A DNA stretch of 64,000 nt from Hyalella azteca (lineage: Eukaryota > Arthropoda > Malacostraca > Amphipoda > Hyalellidae), in assembly GCF_000764305.2 (NCBI RefSeq), contig NW_025943958.1:62001-126000 (forward strand). Direction: 5' to 3'. Both the position numbers and the translations under genes were made by a program. Under the pieces are notes generated by a model. The model was not told the origin of the DNA. It made no database searches and saw only the letters and a list, made by a program, of their open reading frames with translations. Below, one piece after another: positions 11,651-22,650 of this stretch; position 1 is the first letter of the stretch, and every line of letters starts with the position of its first letter.

Positions 11651-12134
11651 AGACATGAGCACAGCGTGACAATACGTGGCAGAGAAACACTCATTGCTAG
11701 GAGACTGATGCTTCAAAAGACGACTCGCGGTTTCGTGAATTCTTCAAGCATATCATATAATCAAAAAAGTTCTACTGAATATCCTATGATGATAATTAAA
11801 ACCTGAATCTAAGTGAAAAACTTGAGTAATTAATTAAGATCGAAGAACAATTTTTTTTAATAGGAGTTAAGGAGATTTTATAATAGGAGTTAAGTTAGGA
11901 TTATGAGATAGTAGCAAAAAAACCAACAACGCACAATCCCAGACCCGATTGAGCTAATAGGTAAGCTGCAGGTTGCAAAGATATCCTTATAGGGAGTGAG
12001 TTTTAAGTGAACGATCGAGTGGCGAGGAATGAGTTAGATGAGGCCTTTTGGCGATAGCGTATAACGAACGCGCTAGCTTGTAAGCTTGTGATTGAACATC
12101 GCAAAAAACCAAGGCTGGATCTGGATTTGTTGGG

Positions 12135-12262
12135 AGCCTGAAGTAGCATCAGACCCAGCAAGTAAAGAGTGATAACAGGCCCTGCAGAGCCTGCAGCAGC
12201 ATCAGACCCAGCAAGTAAAGAGTGATAACAGGCCCTGCAGAGCCTGCAGTAGCATCAGACAC
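12135..12262. repeat. 53-bp tandem repeat, 2.3 units
   Basis: AGCATCAGACCCAGCAAGTA recurs at a 53-bp spacing, followed by AAGAGTGATAACAGGCCCTG and CAGAGCCTGCAG. The third unit is cut at the ambiguous base at 12263. Confidence 0.9.
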
Positions 12263-12263
12263 N

Positions 12264-13087
12264 ATGAAGAACTATAAGAACTGCCGGGGATGAAGAACTA
12301 TAAGAACTGCCGGGGATGAAGAACTATAAGAACTGCCGGGGATGAAGAACTATAAGAACTGCCGGGGATGAAGAACTATAAGAACTGCCGGGGATGAAGA
12401 ACTATAAGAACTGCCGGGGATGAAGAACTATAAGAACTGCCGGGGATGAAGAACTATAAGAACTGCCGGGGATGAAGAACTATAAGAACTGCCGGGGATG
12501 AAGAACTATAAGAACTGCCGGGGATGAAGAACTATAAGAACTGCCGGGGATGAAGAACTATAAGAACTGCCGGGGATGAAGAACTATAAGAACTGCCGGG
12601 GATGAAGAACTATAAGAACTGCCGGGGATGAAGAACTATAAGAACTGCCGGGGATGAAGAACTATAAGAACTGCCGGGGATGAAGAACTATAAGAACTGC
12701 CGGGGATGAAGAACTATAAGAACTGCCGGGGATGAAGAACTATAAGAACTGCCGGGGATGAAGAACTATAAGAACTGCCGGGGATGAAGAACTATAAGAA
12801 CTGCCGGGGATGAAGAACTATAAGAACTGCCGGGGATGAAGAACTATAAGAACTGCCGGGGATGAAGAACTATAAGAACTGCCGGGGATGAAGAACTATA
12901 AGAACTGCCGGGGATGAAGAACTATAAGAACTGCCGGGGATGAAGAACTATAAGAACTGCCGGGGATGAAGAACTATAAGAACTGCCGGGGATGAAGAAC
13001 TATAAGAACTGCCGGGGATGAAGAACTATAAGAACTGCCGGGGATGAAGAACTATAAGAACTGCCGGGGATGAAGAACTATAAGAAC
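12264..13087. repeat. 26-bp minisatellite, 31 full units, apparently identical
   Basis: The unit is ATGAAGAACTATAAGAACTG plus CCGGGG. From 12264 every 26 bases the same unit recurs to 13070, then 18 bases of a last unit. I see no substitution between units, unlike the other arrays. It contains the internal duplication AAGAACT-ATAAGAACT. It begins directly after an N (12263), so true length and homogeneity may be affected by assembly. Confidence 0.97.
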
Positions 13088-14370
13088 AGCAGGCGAAAAT
13101 TGCGAGTATAGAGCAGCAGCGGTACTATTTAACAATGCATTTGGCTTATCAACACCATAAATCTATCTGTCCAGGAAAAACGTTGATAATGAGTTGATTT
13201 TGTTGAAGTTTATTGTAAAACTACTTATATGAAAGCATTTTGCAACACTTGTAACGATGTAAAATCAAATTAATTCTATCTTCATTAGAACTTTCTGGAA
13301 TGCTGGTAATAATAGTTGTTTTGATGCATTTCCATCCGTTTAGGAATCTATTCGCAGACTTATTCATTGGACTTATGGACCTATTCATTTATTTAACCAC
13401 TTAAACACTCAAGGCTAAAGTAATGAAAGCGTGACTGACATCAAAGAACTACCAGCAAATTATCCATCATTAATGTTACGCACTAACAACGTGAACGTTT
13501 ACCTTCAAATTGCTGCTCGTGACTATTCTTTTCAAATGGCCGGTTATTTCCTATTGCTTAGGCCGCCTGGAAGCACGTGTCGCCCCAACCACGGAGAAAA
13601 ATTTATATATTTTAAAGGCTTAGTTATATTTTAAAGGCCTAGGATAACGTCATCACGGTCTTTTTCGTGCCAGTCTGGAGATATTTGCTGTAATATTAAA
13701 TGATAAAAATGTCCGAGACCCCACATAGACCAAATAGATTATAATAACTTTATATTAGTAGAATCCAAGAGGCATTACCATTGATAACCAAATTATTATT
13801 GTTGTAGAATTCTTTAGATATTTACAGCCGTAATGCATCAACAACAAGAATGTCATAGACCTATAATAAGTAGCCTAGATAACAATAATCTTATTTTTGT
13901 CTAATCTTGCATGGAGGCATTTTCTTTTCTAGAACATTATGACAAATAATAATTTTATTTTTATAGTGAGCATTATGATACTAGTGCATTATGATAAATA
14001 AAATAATAGTAATAAATAGACCTTAACCTAATATAAACCATTGATCATCACTATCTTATTTTTATATAATCCTTATAGGTTCATGAACATGATCTTAATT
14101 TAAACAAAATCAAGCAAAGAAACTTCGGTTACATTTCAGCCTAATAATCGGCATCTTATCACAGTATTGTATCGTGCCGATTGTAAATCATGCGCAGTAT
14201 TGTAATAATTCTTCATGGCAAAAACAAAGAACCATGTTTTTAGGCTCTAATTACTTATTATTGAGCAAGGCTTAATTTAATAACTTGTTGCTGGTAATTT
14301 AGGATGATAACGAGAAGGACCCAACACGAGGCTTGCTTGTCCGACACGCAACTTCGATCGACAGGCCATT
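13088..14370. other. AT-rich, no recognisable feature
   Basis: Only short open frames (67 codons at 13431-13634 from a GTG). Several A/T-rich stretches with AATAATAAT-like runs near 13940-14020. No element of the five families. Confidence 0.55.
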
Positions 14371-14850
14371 CTTCGTCCATGAACATTTAATTCCTTATCC
14401 ATAAACATTTAATTCCTCATCCATAAACATTTAATTCCTTATCCATAAACATTTAATTCCTCATCCATTAACATTTAATTCCTTATCCATGAACATTTAA
14501 TTCCTTATCCATGAACATTTAATTCCTTATCCATGAACATTTAATTCCTCATCCATGAACATTTAATTCCTCATCCATGAACATTTAATTCCTTATCCAT
14601 GAACATTTAATTCCTTATCCATGAACATTTAATTCCTTATCCATGAACATTTAATTCCTCATCCATGAACATTTAATTCCTCATCCATGAACATTTAATT
14701 CCTCAGCCATAAACATTTAATTCCTTATCCATGGACATTTAATTCCTCATCCATAAACATTGAATTCCTTATCCATAAACATTTAATTCCTTATCCATAA
14801 ACATTTAATTCCTTATCCATAAACATTAAATTCCTTATCCAGGAACATTA
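14371..14850. repeat. 22-bp minisatellite, about 22 units
   Basis: Unit AACATTTAATTCCTTATCCA plus TG or TA. Variation is concentrated at two positions: CTTATCC versus CTCATCC, and CCATGAAC versus CCATAAAC. ATAAAC types lie at both ends and ATGAAC types in the middle, a gradient typical of growth from the centre. Confidence 0.97.
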
Positions 14851-15452
14851 TACGCTGTAAGCCGTCACGAGCAATGGCGGAAAACCGGAAGCTTTACTCG
14901 TTTACATTGTTAGAATTATGTTATAGATTTTTAGAAATAACCTTCGAACAGGCTAAATTAAATAAATTCAATATATAAAGAAATAAAAATATTTCAACAG
15001 GAATTTTTCAAATTAATGGACTTTCGAACTCAAAAAAAATCTTCTCGGAATACTATAAACAAAATAGTTATCTGGCGGTCGCGCAGTTGAAAGAAATAGC
15101 TTGCTATATGAATCTTCTAAGTAGTTTATCGTACTATCATTATTAACAGAGAAATACGAACTAATAAGTGGCCTTAGATAACATTTCGCTCCGCTGGCAA
15201 TGACTCGACATAATATAAATTGACAAGCGACAAGTCCTGAATTTTAATGTCTTTAAAAACATGAACTTAAAGACTCAGAATTGTAGCTCAGCATTAATCT
15301 CCATTTTCGATCCCACTGCAATAAATAACGCATAAAATAGTGCAAATTCATTCTAATTAAATGTACAGAGAAGTGCAACATAAAATGCAGCCATTAATTA
15401 AGCGCTCTCTTCTAAGTGGAGTCGTTCCCGCTTATGACTATGATTATTATAC
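14851..15452. other. No recognisable feature
   Basis: AT-rich, unique by eye, with no long open frame. Confidence 0.55.
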
Positions 15453-15492
15453 GATGTGTATATATATGATATAACACATATATATGTACATC
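15453..15492. repeat. Imperfect AT-rich hairpin
   Basis: GATGTGTATATATATG is followed by the near-complement CACATATATATGTACATC, giving an imperfect stem with a short ATATAA loop. Alternating purine-pyrimidine content makes it prone to cruciform extrusion (inference). Confidence 0.75.
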
Positions 15493-15563
15493 ACGAAGCC
15501 TCAATGCGCCCCCGGGCATCATTACGCATAATTGAGAGATATCCTGCAATGATTAAGAGCTAG

Positions 15564-15798
15564 CACTCAGGTAAATAAGTGGGTCATACTGTCCAAATAG
15601 TGACACACTTCCTGCCTGTAGCACTGATACGTGATTTTTAATGGCTAAACTGGGTCAAGATGACCCACTTAATTACAAAAGTGCATCACTATTTGGACAA
15701 GATTCCATCAATTTCTCGGCTAAACTGGGTCAAGATGACCCACGTAATTACAAAAGTGCATCACTATTTGGACAAGATTCCATCAATTTCTCTAAGTG
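15564..15798 (+). mobile_element. FamB element, copy 5, with internal 75-bp duplication
   Basis: CACTCAGGTAAATAAGTGGG at the left and ATTTCTCTAAGTG at the right. The segment GGCTAAACTGGGTCAAGATG to ATCAATTTCTC is present twice in tandem (15643-15717 and 15718-15792), so the right half is doubled. Flanks read CTAG on both sides, a possible 4-bp target-site duplication. The 78-codon open frame here is a shadow of the duplication. Confidence 0.85.
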
Positions 15799-16496
15799 CT
15801 AGTGCGTTTCAGACGCTGAATAATATTGATGCTACTGAGGCGTGTAGCCAATTAGATGGGATGATAGTAGAGCCCGTGAGCATTTACATTCATTAGTATG
15901 CACTCATAATAACATGCATTAATATTACATTACTTGTTGCTAGCACGAACAAACATTTCCTGCATTAATAATAATTAACTTCATATCCGTGCATCCATGG
16001 GCAAAGAATCCTTTTCAATTGTTTTCTTCCGGAAGAAAGAAATTCGATTTCTAAGTTGATAATAAATATACTCATACTTTTATAAGGATTCTAGCTTCAA
16101 TTACTCACTTTAGCGCTGAACACGATATCTTCACCGGCTACACATATCAATAAGACGGACAAATTCAGCTTGGAATATAAACTTTAAAACTGACTTTACA
16201 TGCCTAACCTCGGCTCAAGAAACGACATATTCTCAACAGACTTCGTTACTTCTATATTCAGGCAACTTTAATATACTATACATATTCAGGCAAAATTGTA
16301 AACGATGACAAGGATTATTCAAAATAATACAAGAACATCAACAACAGTGGGACCGAATAGATAAAAAATATATGATTGGATGCAGCTGCCAGTGAACATT
16401 ACGGAATTCAAACGCACGTTTCGTTTAAAGAGGGATAAAATTTGAAGAACTTAATTGGCATTGAGGAGTAATCTTGCAGGAAGCTGGACAAGTGTC
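15799..16496. other. No recognisable feature
   Basis: AT-rich, unique by eye. Confidence 0.55.
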
Positions 16497-16678
16497 CACT
16501 TTGAAGAATGAATGGATCATATCGTCTAAATATTTATATTTTTCCACTCACGGCAAGAACATATCATACGTAGCACTGTTATGTCCTTTTGTCGGGCCAA
16601 GCCGGGTCAGGGTGACCCACGCCAAGGCAAAAACTGCATTGCATTTTGGACAAAGCCACTCGCTTATTTTTCTTAGTG
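16497..16678 (+). mobile_element. FamB element, copy 6
   Basis: Left end CACTTTGAAGAATGAATGG, interior ATATCGTCTAAATATT, ATACGTAGCACTGTTATG, CCTTTTGTCGGGCCAAGCCG, GGTCAGGGTGACCCACGCC, TTTTGGACAAAG, right end TTTTTCTTAGTG. Open frames on both strands here are element shadows. Confidence 0.85.
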
Positions 16679-16743
16679 AACTAAAGTAATGAGGAAACAT
16701 CGCCTCTGATCGTTTAATAATATAGGAAGCCTTAGTATCAATC

Positions 16744-16893
16744 AAGTCGTGCCCATTGTAGTTATCTAATAATTAGATACCCAATAATTAAATTAAGTCG
16801 TGCCCATTGTAGATATCTAATAATTAGATACCCAATAATTAAATCAAGTCGTGCCCATTGTAGAAATCTAATAATTAGATACCCAATAATTAG
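16744..16893. repeat. 51-bp tandem repeat, 3 units, palindrome in each
   Basis: Units start at 16744, 16795 and 16846 with AAGTCGTGCCCATTGTAG, then the palindrome ATCTAATAATTAGAT and ACCCAATAATTA. Units differ only at one or two bases. The 51-bp (17-codon) period explains the 77-codon open frame on the minus strand. Confidence 0.95.
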
Positions 16894-17128
16894 GTGAATA
16901 TAATGAAGCCGCATGCACTCATGCATGACGGCAAGCTTCACGAAGTTCAGATTAGATGCAAATTCAGACGACATAATCATCGGCTTAGAAGGCAATAATC
17001 GATCTGCTGGTAATCATAATTAATCTGCATAAGCTTGGGTCAAGAACACAAATTAATAATAATTTAATTTGCATAAGAGTAATTTAATTGATTCACTGGT
17101 CATGTTACCACAAGCATACAAGGAATTT

Positions 17129-17160
17129 TTATGGTATAAAGTATTTACTTTATACCATAA
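17129..17160. repeat. Perfect 13-bp hairpin
   Basis: TTATGGTATAAAG and CTTTATACCATAA are exact complements separated by TATTTA. A third copy of the arm (CTTTATGGTATA) follows at 17179-17190. Confidence 0.9.
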
Positions 17161-17340
17161 TACTTTACTTATACTTTACTTTATGGTATATGGCATAGAA
17201 AAATTTCGAGCTATTAAAAAATTTGATAATTCATATTCTACTTTATAAAGCTCATCTAATTAGCATGAAGGTCTGTAAATCACCACATACACTCGTAGCA
17301 GATAAACGTTAGCAAAATAAGTCTATATTCTAGTCACAAT

Positions 17341-17600
17341 ACCGATAGTTTGCGTTATTTGAGTCGCAAAACAGACCGGTAGTTCGGCGTTATTTTAGTA
17401 ACACAACAGACCGATAGTTCGGCGTTATTTTAGTAACACAACAGACCGGTAGTTCGGCGTTATTTTAGTAACACAACAGACCGGTAGTTCGGCGTTATTT
17501 TAGTAACACAACAGACCGGTAGTTCGGCGTTATTATAGTCACACAACAGACCGAAAGTTCGGCGTTATTTTAGACACAAAACAGACCGGTATTTCGCAGT
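17341..17600. repeat. 35-bp minisatellite, about 7.5 units
   Basis: Units start at 17341, 17375, 17410, 17445, 17480, 17515, 17550 and 17584 with ACCGGTAGTTCGGCGTTATT, then TTAGTAACACAACAG. The central four are nearly identical and the outer ones are diverged. Confidence 0.95.
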
Positions 17601-17687
17601 ATCCCCAGGAATTAACAAACTCAAAGACAAGGCACCGCTTGATGGCTCTTAAATCACCCCAATTTTCTTTCAAACACGTATAAATTT

Positions 17688-18206
17688 AACGCGTTCTTTC
17701 TTCAAACATAATGCGTTCTTTCTTCAAATATAACTCTTTATTTCTTCAAATATAACGCGTTCTTTCTTCAAATATAACGCGTTCTTTCTTCAAATATAAC
17801 GTGTTCTTTCTTCAAATTTAGCGCGTTCTTTCTTCCCATTTAACGCGTTCTTTCTTCAAATAGAACGCTTTATTTCTTCAAATATAACTCTTTATTTCTT
17901 CAAATATAACGCGTTCTTTCTTCAAATATAACTCTTTATTTCTTCAAATATAACGCGTTCTTTCTTCAGATATAACTCTTTATTTCTTCAAATATAACGC
18001 TTTATTTCTTCAAATATAACTCTTTATTTCTTCAAATTTAACTCTTTATTTCTTCAAATATAACGCGTTCTTTCTTCAAATAACGCGTTCTTTCTTCAAA
18101 TATAACGTGTTCTTTCTTCAAATTTAGCGCGTTCTTTCTTCAAATATAACGCGTTCTTTCTTCAAATATAACTCTTTATTTCTTCAAACATAACGGGTTC
18201 TTTTAA
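17688..18206. repeat. 22-bp minisatellite with two interleaved unit types, about 23 units
   Basis: All units share TTTCTTCAAATATAAC. Type 1 follows with GCGTTC (creating ACGCGT) and type 2 with TCTTTA. A few hybrids (GTGTTC, GCTTTA, TTTAGCGC) occur. The types alternate irregularly along the array. Unrelated in sequence to the 22-bp array at 14371. Confidence 0.95.
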
Positions 18207-19370
18207 ACGCGTTGACTGCCTTTACAAACGTCGAGTATTGGTCGACAAAATGCGACCGCTTCCTCTTGGCATGGCGCGCGCCGGAGCCGGCGTCTCTGCA
18301 CTTCATCTCGCGATGTAACGGGCGTGAATTTTTTGCTCAACGCCATGAATCTGTGAAAAAGTGCACCCGGTGTGCCACCTGCCATTGAAAATAATCATAC
18401 GGAATGACACGGAGCATCTTGACTAATCAGCTTAGGTAAAAAACTACGATAATAAAAAAATTCTCAATTACACACAAATTAGGCGAGAACGAGACTAAAA
18501 ATTACATTCACGACAGACTGACACAAAAAAATGATAACGAACGAAAAATAATCAATATTATTTTCGCAGCAGCTGAGGAGAAGCGTACCGTAAGCATGTC
18601 TATAATCAGTTTTTTGTCAGCACAAGATACTAACGCTTGAATTAGTAGCCGCGGCGCACAAATTAGCAGATTCTGTAGGAGATTTGTAATACAGGTGCTC
18701 GCATGCGCTCGATCATCATGCGATATCTTGCCAAATTTTAGTTATACGACTTGCTATAATTATATGGCTATAATTATATGGCTATAATTCGCGGGTAAAC
18801 AGCTGCTGCTCTGCCAAGTAATCAGCATCGCTACTCCATCAAAATCGCTTCTAATTAACGCAATTATCAGCTCATACATGTCACGTACGACACTAACGTC
18901 AGCTGTAATAATAAATTTATTAGCGCTAGTTCTGGTTTAAAACTAGTATGAATCTCATTGAAAGAGTAGGGCCAGTTCAATATAATTTAACGCTGTGCTC
19001 ATCATGCGAGACCAGTTCAATCTGAATACAGGCGTTATCCGACAGGATTTAATATAAGCATGTGAAGATAAGAAATGTCATCAATATACATGTGATAAAT
19101 TGCCTGTAGAGTTAACTTCATCAGGAAATTCTTGTACGTTTAAATCTGCACCTTGCGCCCGCTCAACTGTTATAGACTTGCATGGTAAAATATGCTTACG
19201 CACGTTTATAGGCGCGCAGTTTGATACACGGTTATTAAAAAACGGCGATCTTCTTTAGGACCAAAACTTGTCCATTGGTTACACAGAATCTTAAGCACAT
19301 TTCCATGATAGAAGCTTTTGTCCGTATAGTAGAAGTAGCATTCTCAGACATTAATCCAGTAATAATTGAT
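18207..19370. other. Mostly featureless; one short 14-bp repeat
   Basis: GCTATAATTATATG occurs 2.7 times in tandem at 18753-18790. A GC-rich patch with GCGCGCGCC lies at about 18273-18295. No element or convincing coding frame. Confidence 0.6.
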
Positions 19371-19665
19371 CATACGAAAGCAATGAAAGATCTTACGACA
19401 GCAATGAAAGATCATACGGCAGCAATGAAAGATCTTACGACAGCAATGAAAGATCATACGACAGCAATGAAAGATCATACGACAGCAATGAAAGATCATA
19501 CGACTTCAATGAAAGATCATACGACAGCAATGAAAGATCATACGGCAGCAATGAAAGATCATACGGCAGCAATGAAAGATCATACGAACAGCAATGAAAG
19601 ATCATACGGCAGCAATGAAAGATCTTACGACAGCAATGAAAGATCTTATGACAGAAATGAAAGAT
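19371..19665 (+). repeat. 21-bp minisatellite, 14 units, reads as a 7-residue repeat
   Basis: Unit CATACGACAGCAATGAAAGA plus T. In one frame it reads MKDHTTA repeatedly, preceded by about 32 open codons from an upstream start at 19275, ending at 19670 after a frame change. One unit near 19585 carries an extra base that shifts the frame, and the poly-A tract at 19680 follows. A minisatellite is the simpler reading; a short coiled-coil-like exon cannot be excluded. Confidence 0.9.
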
Positions 19666-19817
19666 TATAAGATATCCACAAAAAAAAAAAAACTATACGA
19701 TAGTCATTATAGTTTTTAACGATCGTTCTTGAAGATTATTCGATAAAATGCATGCGCTTGATGGCTCAAAGAGCAACGAACAGACGAGACAAGAACTGTA
19801 GCGCGGAAAGAATTCAA

Positions 19818-20018
19818 CACTCAAAATAATAATAATAATGTGTCGTTTTGTCCAAATAATGAAATTTTCTTACTCGCTGCACGGGCAGAGAGCAGATGTA
19901 GCGCTGATTCAGGTTTTCGCCGGCATATTTTTCTTTTGTGGGTTAGGATGACCCACACTAAAACAAAAAAGTACATCGCTATTAGAACATAGGTAGTCTC
20001 GCTAATTTTATTTTTATA
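19818..20018 (+). mobile_element. FamB element, copy 7 (diverged)
   Basis: CACTCAAAATAATAATAATA at the left (with an AAT expansion), TTTTGTCCAAATAATGAAAT, GATGTAGCGCTGATTCAGG, TTAGGATGACCCACAC and GTACATCGCTATTAGAACA. The right tip is degraded into A/T-rich sequence. Confidence 0.75.
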
Positions 20019-20183
20019 AATAGTAGATAGCAATGAATTTATATAGAAGTATAGAAGCATTGTGAAATTTAAATTAAATCTTGCATTAGGAACCTGGTGA
20101 AAAGTAAACGTCTAGCGGGAAGAATATTGGAATTAAGGGAAAGAAAAATAAACATGGCTGAGTTACGTCACACATGCCGCGCA

Positions 20184-20214
20184 GGGTTTAGGGTAGGGAT
20201 GGGGAGGAGTGGGG
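20184..20214 (+). promoter_or_regulatory. Candidate G-quadruplex motif
   Basis: Five runs of three or four G occur within 31 bases, separated by TTTA, TA, AT and AGGAGT. This meets the usual G3+ N1-7 rule on the plus strand. It is the only such G-rich cluster noticed in this AT-rich window. Any function is unknown. Confidence 0.7.
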
Positions 20215-20937
20215 AAGAACAATAGCTTCTTTGAAGCAGCCCTCAGCGTCACATCCCCGAGGGGTATATTCCTCGAGCTCAGACTGTAACAACGGCATAT
20301 CCCCAAAGGGAATTTTTGGCATACTGAACGAATTTTTTCAGCTTATTCTACTGTAGAGACTGTAACAACGGCATACTGAAGGAAATTTTCGACGAGGCCG
20401 AGCAGACCCAGCTTATAACAACGTTAAATTTTTGAGAGTAATTTCGTTACGTTCGCAAAGTAACGTCGCATCGGGACTGCTGGGTAAGCCAATATTCCTA
20501 ACTTAATATTCATCAAGCACGGTACTGGCGAATAAGCCAACATTCCGAACGCAGCCTGCTATTGGTCGGACTATCGTTGTTTACGGCATAAACCCTCCGG
20601 CAAAATAAAGCTTTGCGCGCTTCAACAGACACTGTATTGCTGTTATAGCGACAAACAGCGACGAAACGGACGCTCAATCACCAAATGAAGAGAAATGGCA
20701 CATTTCCGAGTATTCAACTACAAAGTGAAAAATTTGAAATAACACTTGAAAAAGGGTGATACAATTTGTTATTACATTCACAAAACCGTCGATCCATCAG
20801 AAACAGAATCAGACAATTAGATTCATTTAATTAACCCATCGCATAGTTGATTACCTTAATTGCATGGCATTGAATTTACAGCAACACTAGTCAATATTAC
20901 GTAGCGCTGAGAATAATAATGAATGATATTGATTGGT
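20215..20937. other. Partial duplication, otherwise featureless
   Basis: GAGACTGTAACAACGGCATA-like blocks occur twice, near 20281 and 20357. The rest shows nothing recognisable. Confidence 0.55.
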
Positions 20938-20965
20938 ATTATTATTATTATTATTATTAATATTG
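20938..20965. repeat. ATT microsatellite
   Basis: About eight ATT units, ending with a small ATTAATATT imperfection. Confidence 0.9.
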
Positions 20966-21018
20966 GTACACATGCACATCGAGTTTCGGGTCTCGGCAAT
21001 GCGCAACAAAGCCGAGTA

Positions 21019-21123
21019 GTTGAAAACTTTGAGAAGTTGAAAACTTTTACTGCACTAGTTGATAATTTACGGCACAGGTTGATAACTTTACTGCACAAGT
21101 TCATAACTTTACTGCACAAGTTG
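21019..21123. repeat. 21-bp degenerate repeat, about 4.5 units
   Basis: Unit GTTGATAACTTTACTGCACA plus A. The 5' units are diverged (GTTGAAAACTTTGAGAA) and the 3' two are nearly identical. Confidence 0.85.
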
Positions 21124-21423
21124 GAACTTAACAGAGTGAGTAAGTATCTAACACGATAAGTTGGGACTAACGTGATTACGCGCACTTTTCAATCTTTTCG
21201 AATTTTTCCGTTTCAATCATAAATGTAACGAGTGAATTATTGTACAATTAATATTTATAATAAGGGATTAACGAGAATTAATTTAGAATGTAAAATAATA
21301 CCTACACCTTCAATAATAAAAGGCGCATACACTAAAATGAGTTGAAGTAGCTACTTGAAGGTAGCTCGGCCTAGAGTTTTTATAGGCAGCCTGATTTAGC
21401 GACCACAGCCCTCGCAGTGACAT

Positions 21424-21556
21424 CATGCATCGTAGCCGTGAATCATGCATCGTAGCCGTGAATCATGCAGTCATGTCACGCATGAATCATGCAGTCATGT
21501 CACGCATGAATCATGCAGTCACGTCACGCATGAATCATGCAGTCACGTAACGCACT
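21424..21556. repeat. Two-stage minisatellite: 20-bp then 24-bp units
   Basis: Two 20-bp units GAATCATGCATCGTAGCCGT pass directly into four 24-bp units beginning GAATCATGCAGTCATGTCAC then GCAT. The shared GAATCATGCA head suggests the second array arose from the first with a changed tail. Confidence 0.9.
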
Positions 21557-21942
21557 GCTCAGCATGTAGTCCACGCATCTCGCCACACAATCGCCAACAT
21601 GTCGTTAAACTAATTTATATACCTCATAACGGTTTTTTCGCTCATAAATGCACAAGTATAATTAAAAGTGCTAATTTATATGAGGTATGAGGTAAAAAAA
21701 TATTAATATGTTAAGTATATGAGGTATGTCCGCCAAAAGCTTAATAAAAGCATAACAAAGACAAGAAAATGCATGCAAAAATTGAATTATTGAAAAATTA
21801 GTTCCTTTGAGGATCACTTCCGTCAAATTAAAATATATTACACTGCATTTAATATTAGAAAAAGATAGTTCTTTTCCTATAATAACTTCGAGGACTTCTT
21901 CCGCTTTTCTATACCATCATTTAAAGAAAAAAATTCCACGTC

Positions 21943-22020
21943 CAAAAATCGATGCGTTTACAGCCCTTGCATCCTGCATGACCCAGTTTACCCTGACAAA
22001 AAGGCGTATCAGTACTATGG
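21943..22020 (-). mobile_element. FamB element, inverted remnant (copy 8)
   Basis: AAAATCGATGCGTTTACAGCC, CATGACCCAGTTTACCCTGA and CAAAAAGGCGTATCAGTACT match the family interior in reverse orientation. Both ends are lost or unrecognisable. (First motif shown one base past 20 here as AAAATCGATGCG then TTTACAGCC.). Confidence 0.65.
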
Positions 22021-22393
22021 GTAATTCATATTGAATCGTTACCCATATATTCTGGGCATTAACCTTGATACAAAGAAATAAGAAATGAAACCTATTTCCA
22101 AGTGCAAAAATCAGTTAATGATCGAGTGCTATGAACTTGAAGAGCAAACATATCAGCGATTACGAAACAGACCTTAGGACAAGCATTATATGAAGAGTAA
22201 TCTGATTCTCTTACATCCTAAACTTGCCGCGCGAGCTATGAAACGGATTGAGCGTGCACTAACGAACAGTGCTGCCGATATAATAACCGGCTAAACTGTT
22301 CAATGCAACAAAAATAATAGAACTTAGAATTTCAGTCGAAATAGAGAAAAACTAGGAAAAAAAAGATCCATGGTAACCGCAAGGTACTGGTGA

Positions 22394-22650
22394 GGGAATA
22401 AGTTATCGTGCGAGTGGCAGCGGCAGGGAATAAGTTATCGTGCGAGTGGCAGCGGCAGGGAATAAGTTATGTGCGAGTGGCAGCGGCAGGGAATAAGTTA
22501 TCGTGCGCTTGGCAGCGGCAGGGAATAAGTTATGTGCGAGTGGCAGCGGCAGGGAATAAGTTATCGTGCGCTTGGCAGCGGCAGGGAATAAGTTATCGTG
22601 CGCTTGGCAGCGGCAGGGAATAAGTTATCGTGCGAGTGGCAGCAGCGAGC
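22394..22650. repeat. 31/32-bp minisatellite, 8 units
   Basis: AATAAGTTAT begins units at 22397, 22429, 22461, 22492, 22524, 22555, 22587 and 22619, followed by CGTGCGAGTGGCAGCGGCAG. Two units lack one C (31 bp), and several have GCGCTTGG for GCGAGTGG. GC-richer than the surroundings. Confidence 0.95.

Noticed and set aside
12264..13087. Possible CRISPR array
   Set aside because: Units are contiguous with no spacers. None of the arrays in the window alternates conserved repeats with unique spacers, and the DNA is eukaryotic.
20856..21185. 109-codon minus-strand frame
   Set aside because: It is made of the ATT microsatellite (Ile run) and the 21-bp repeat read backwards.
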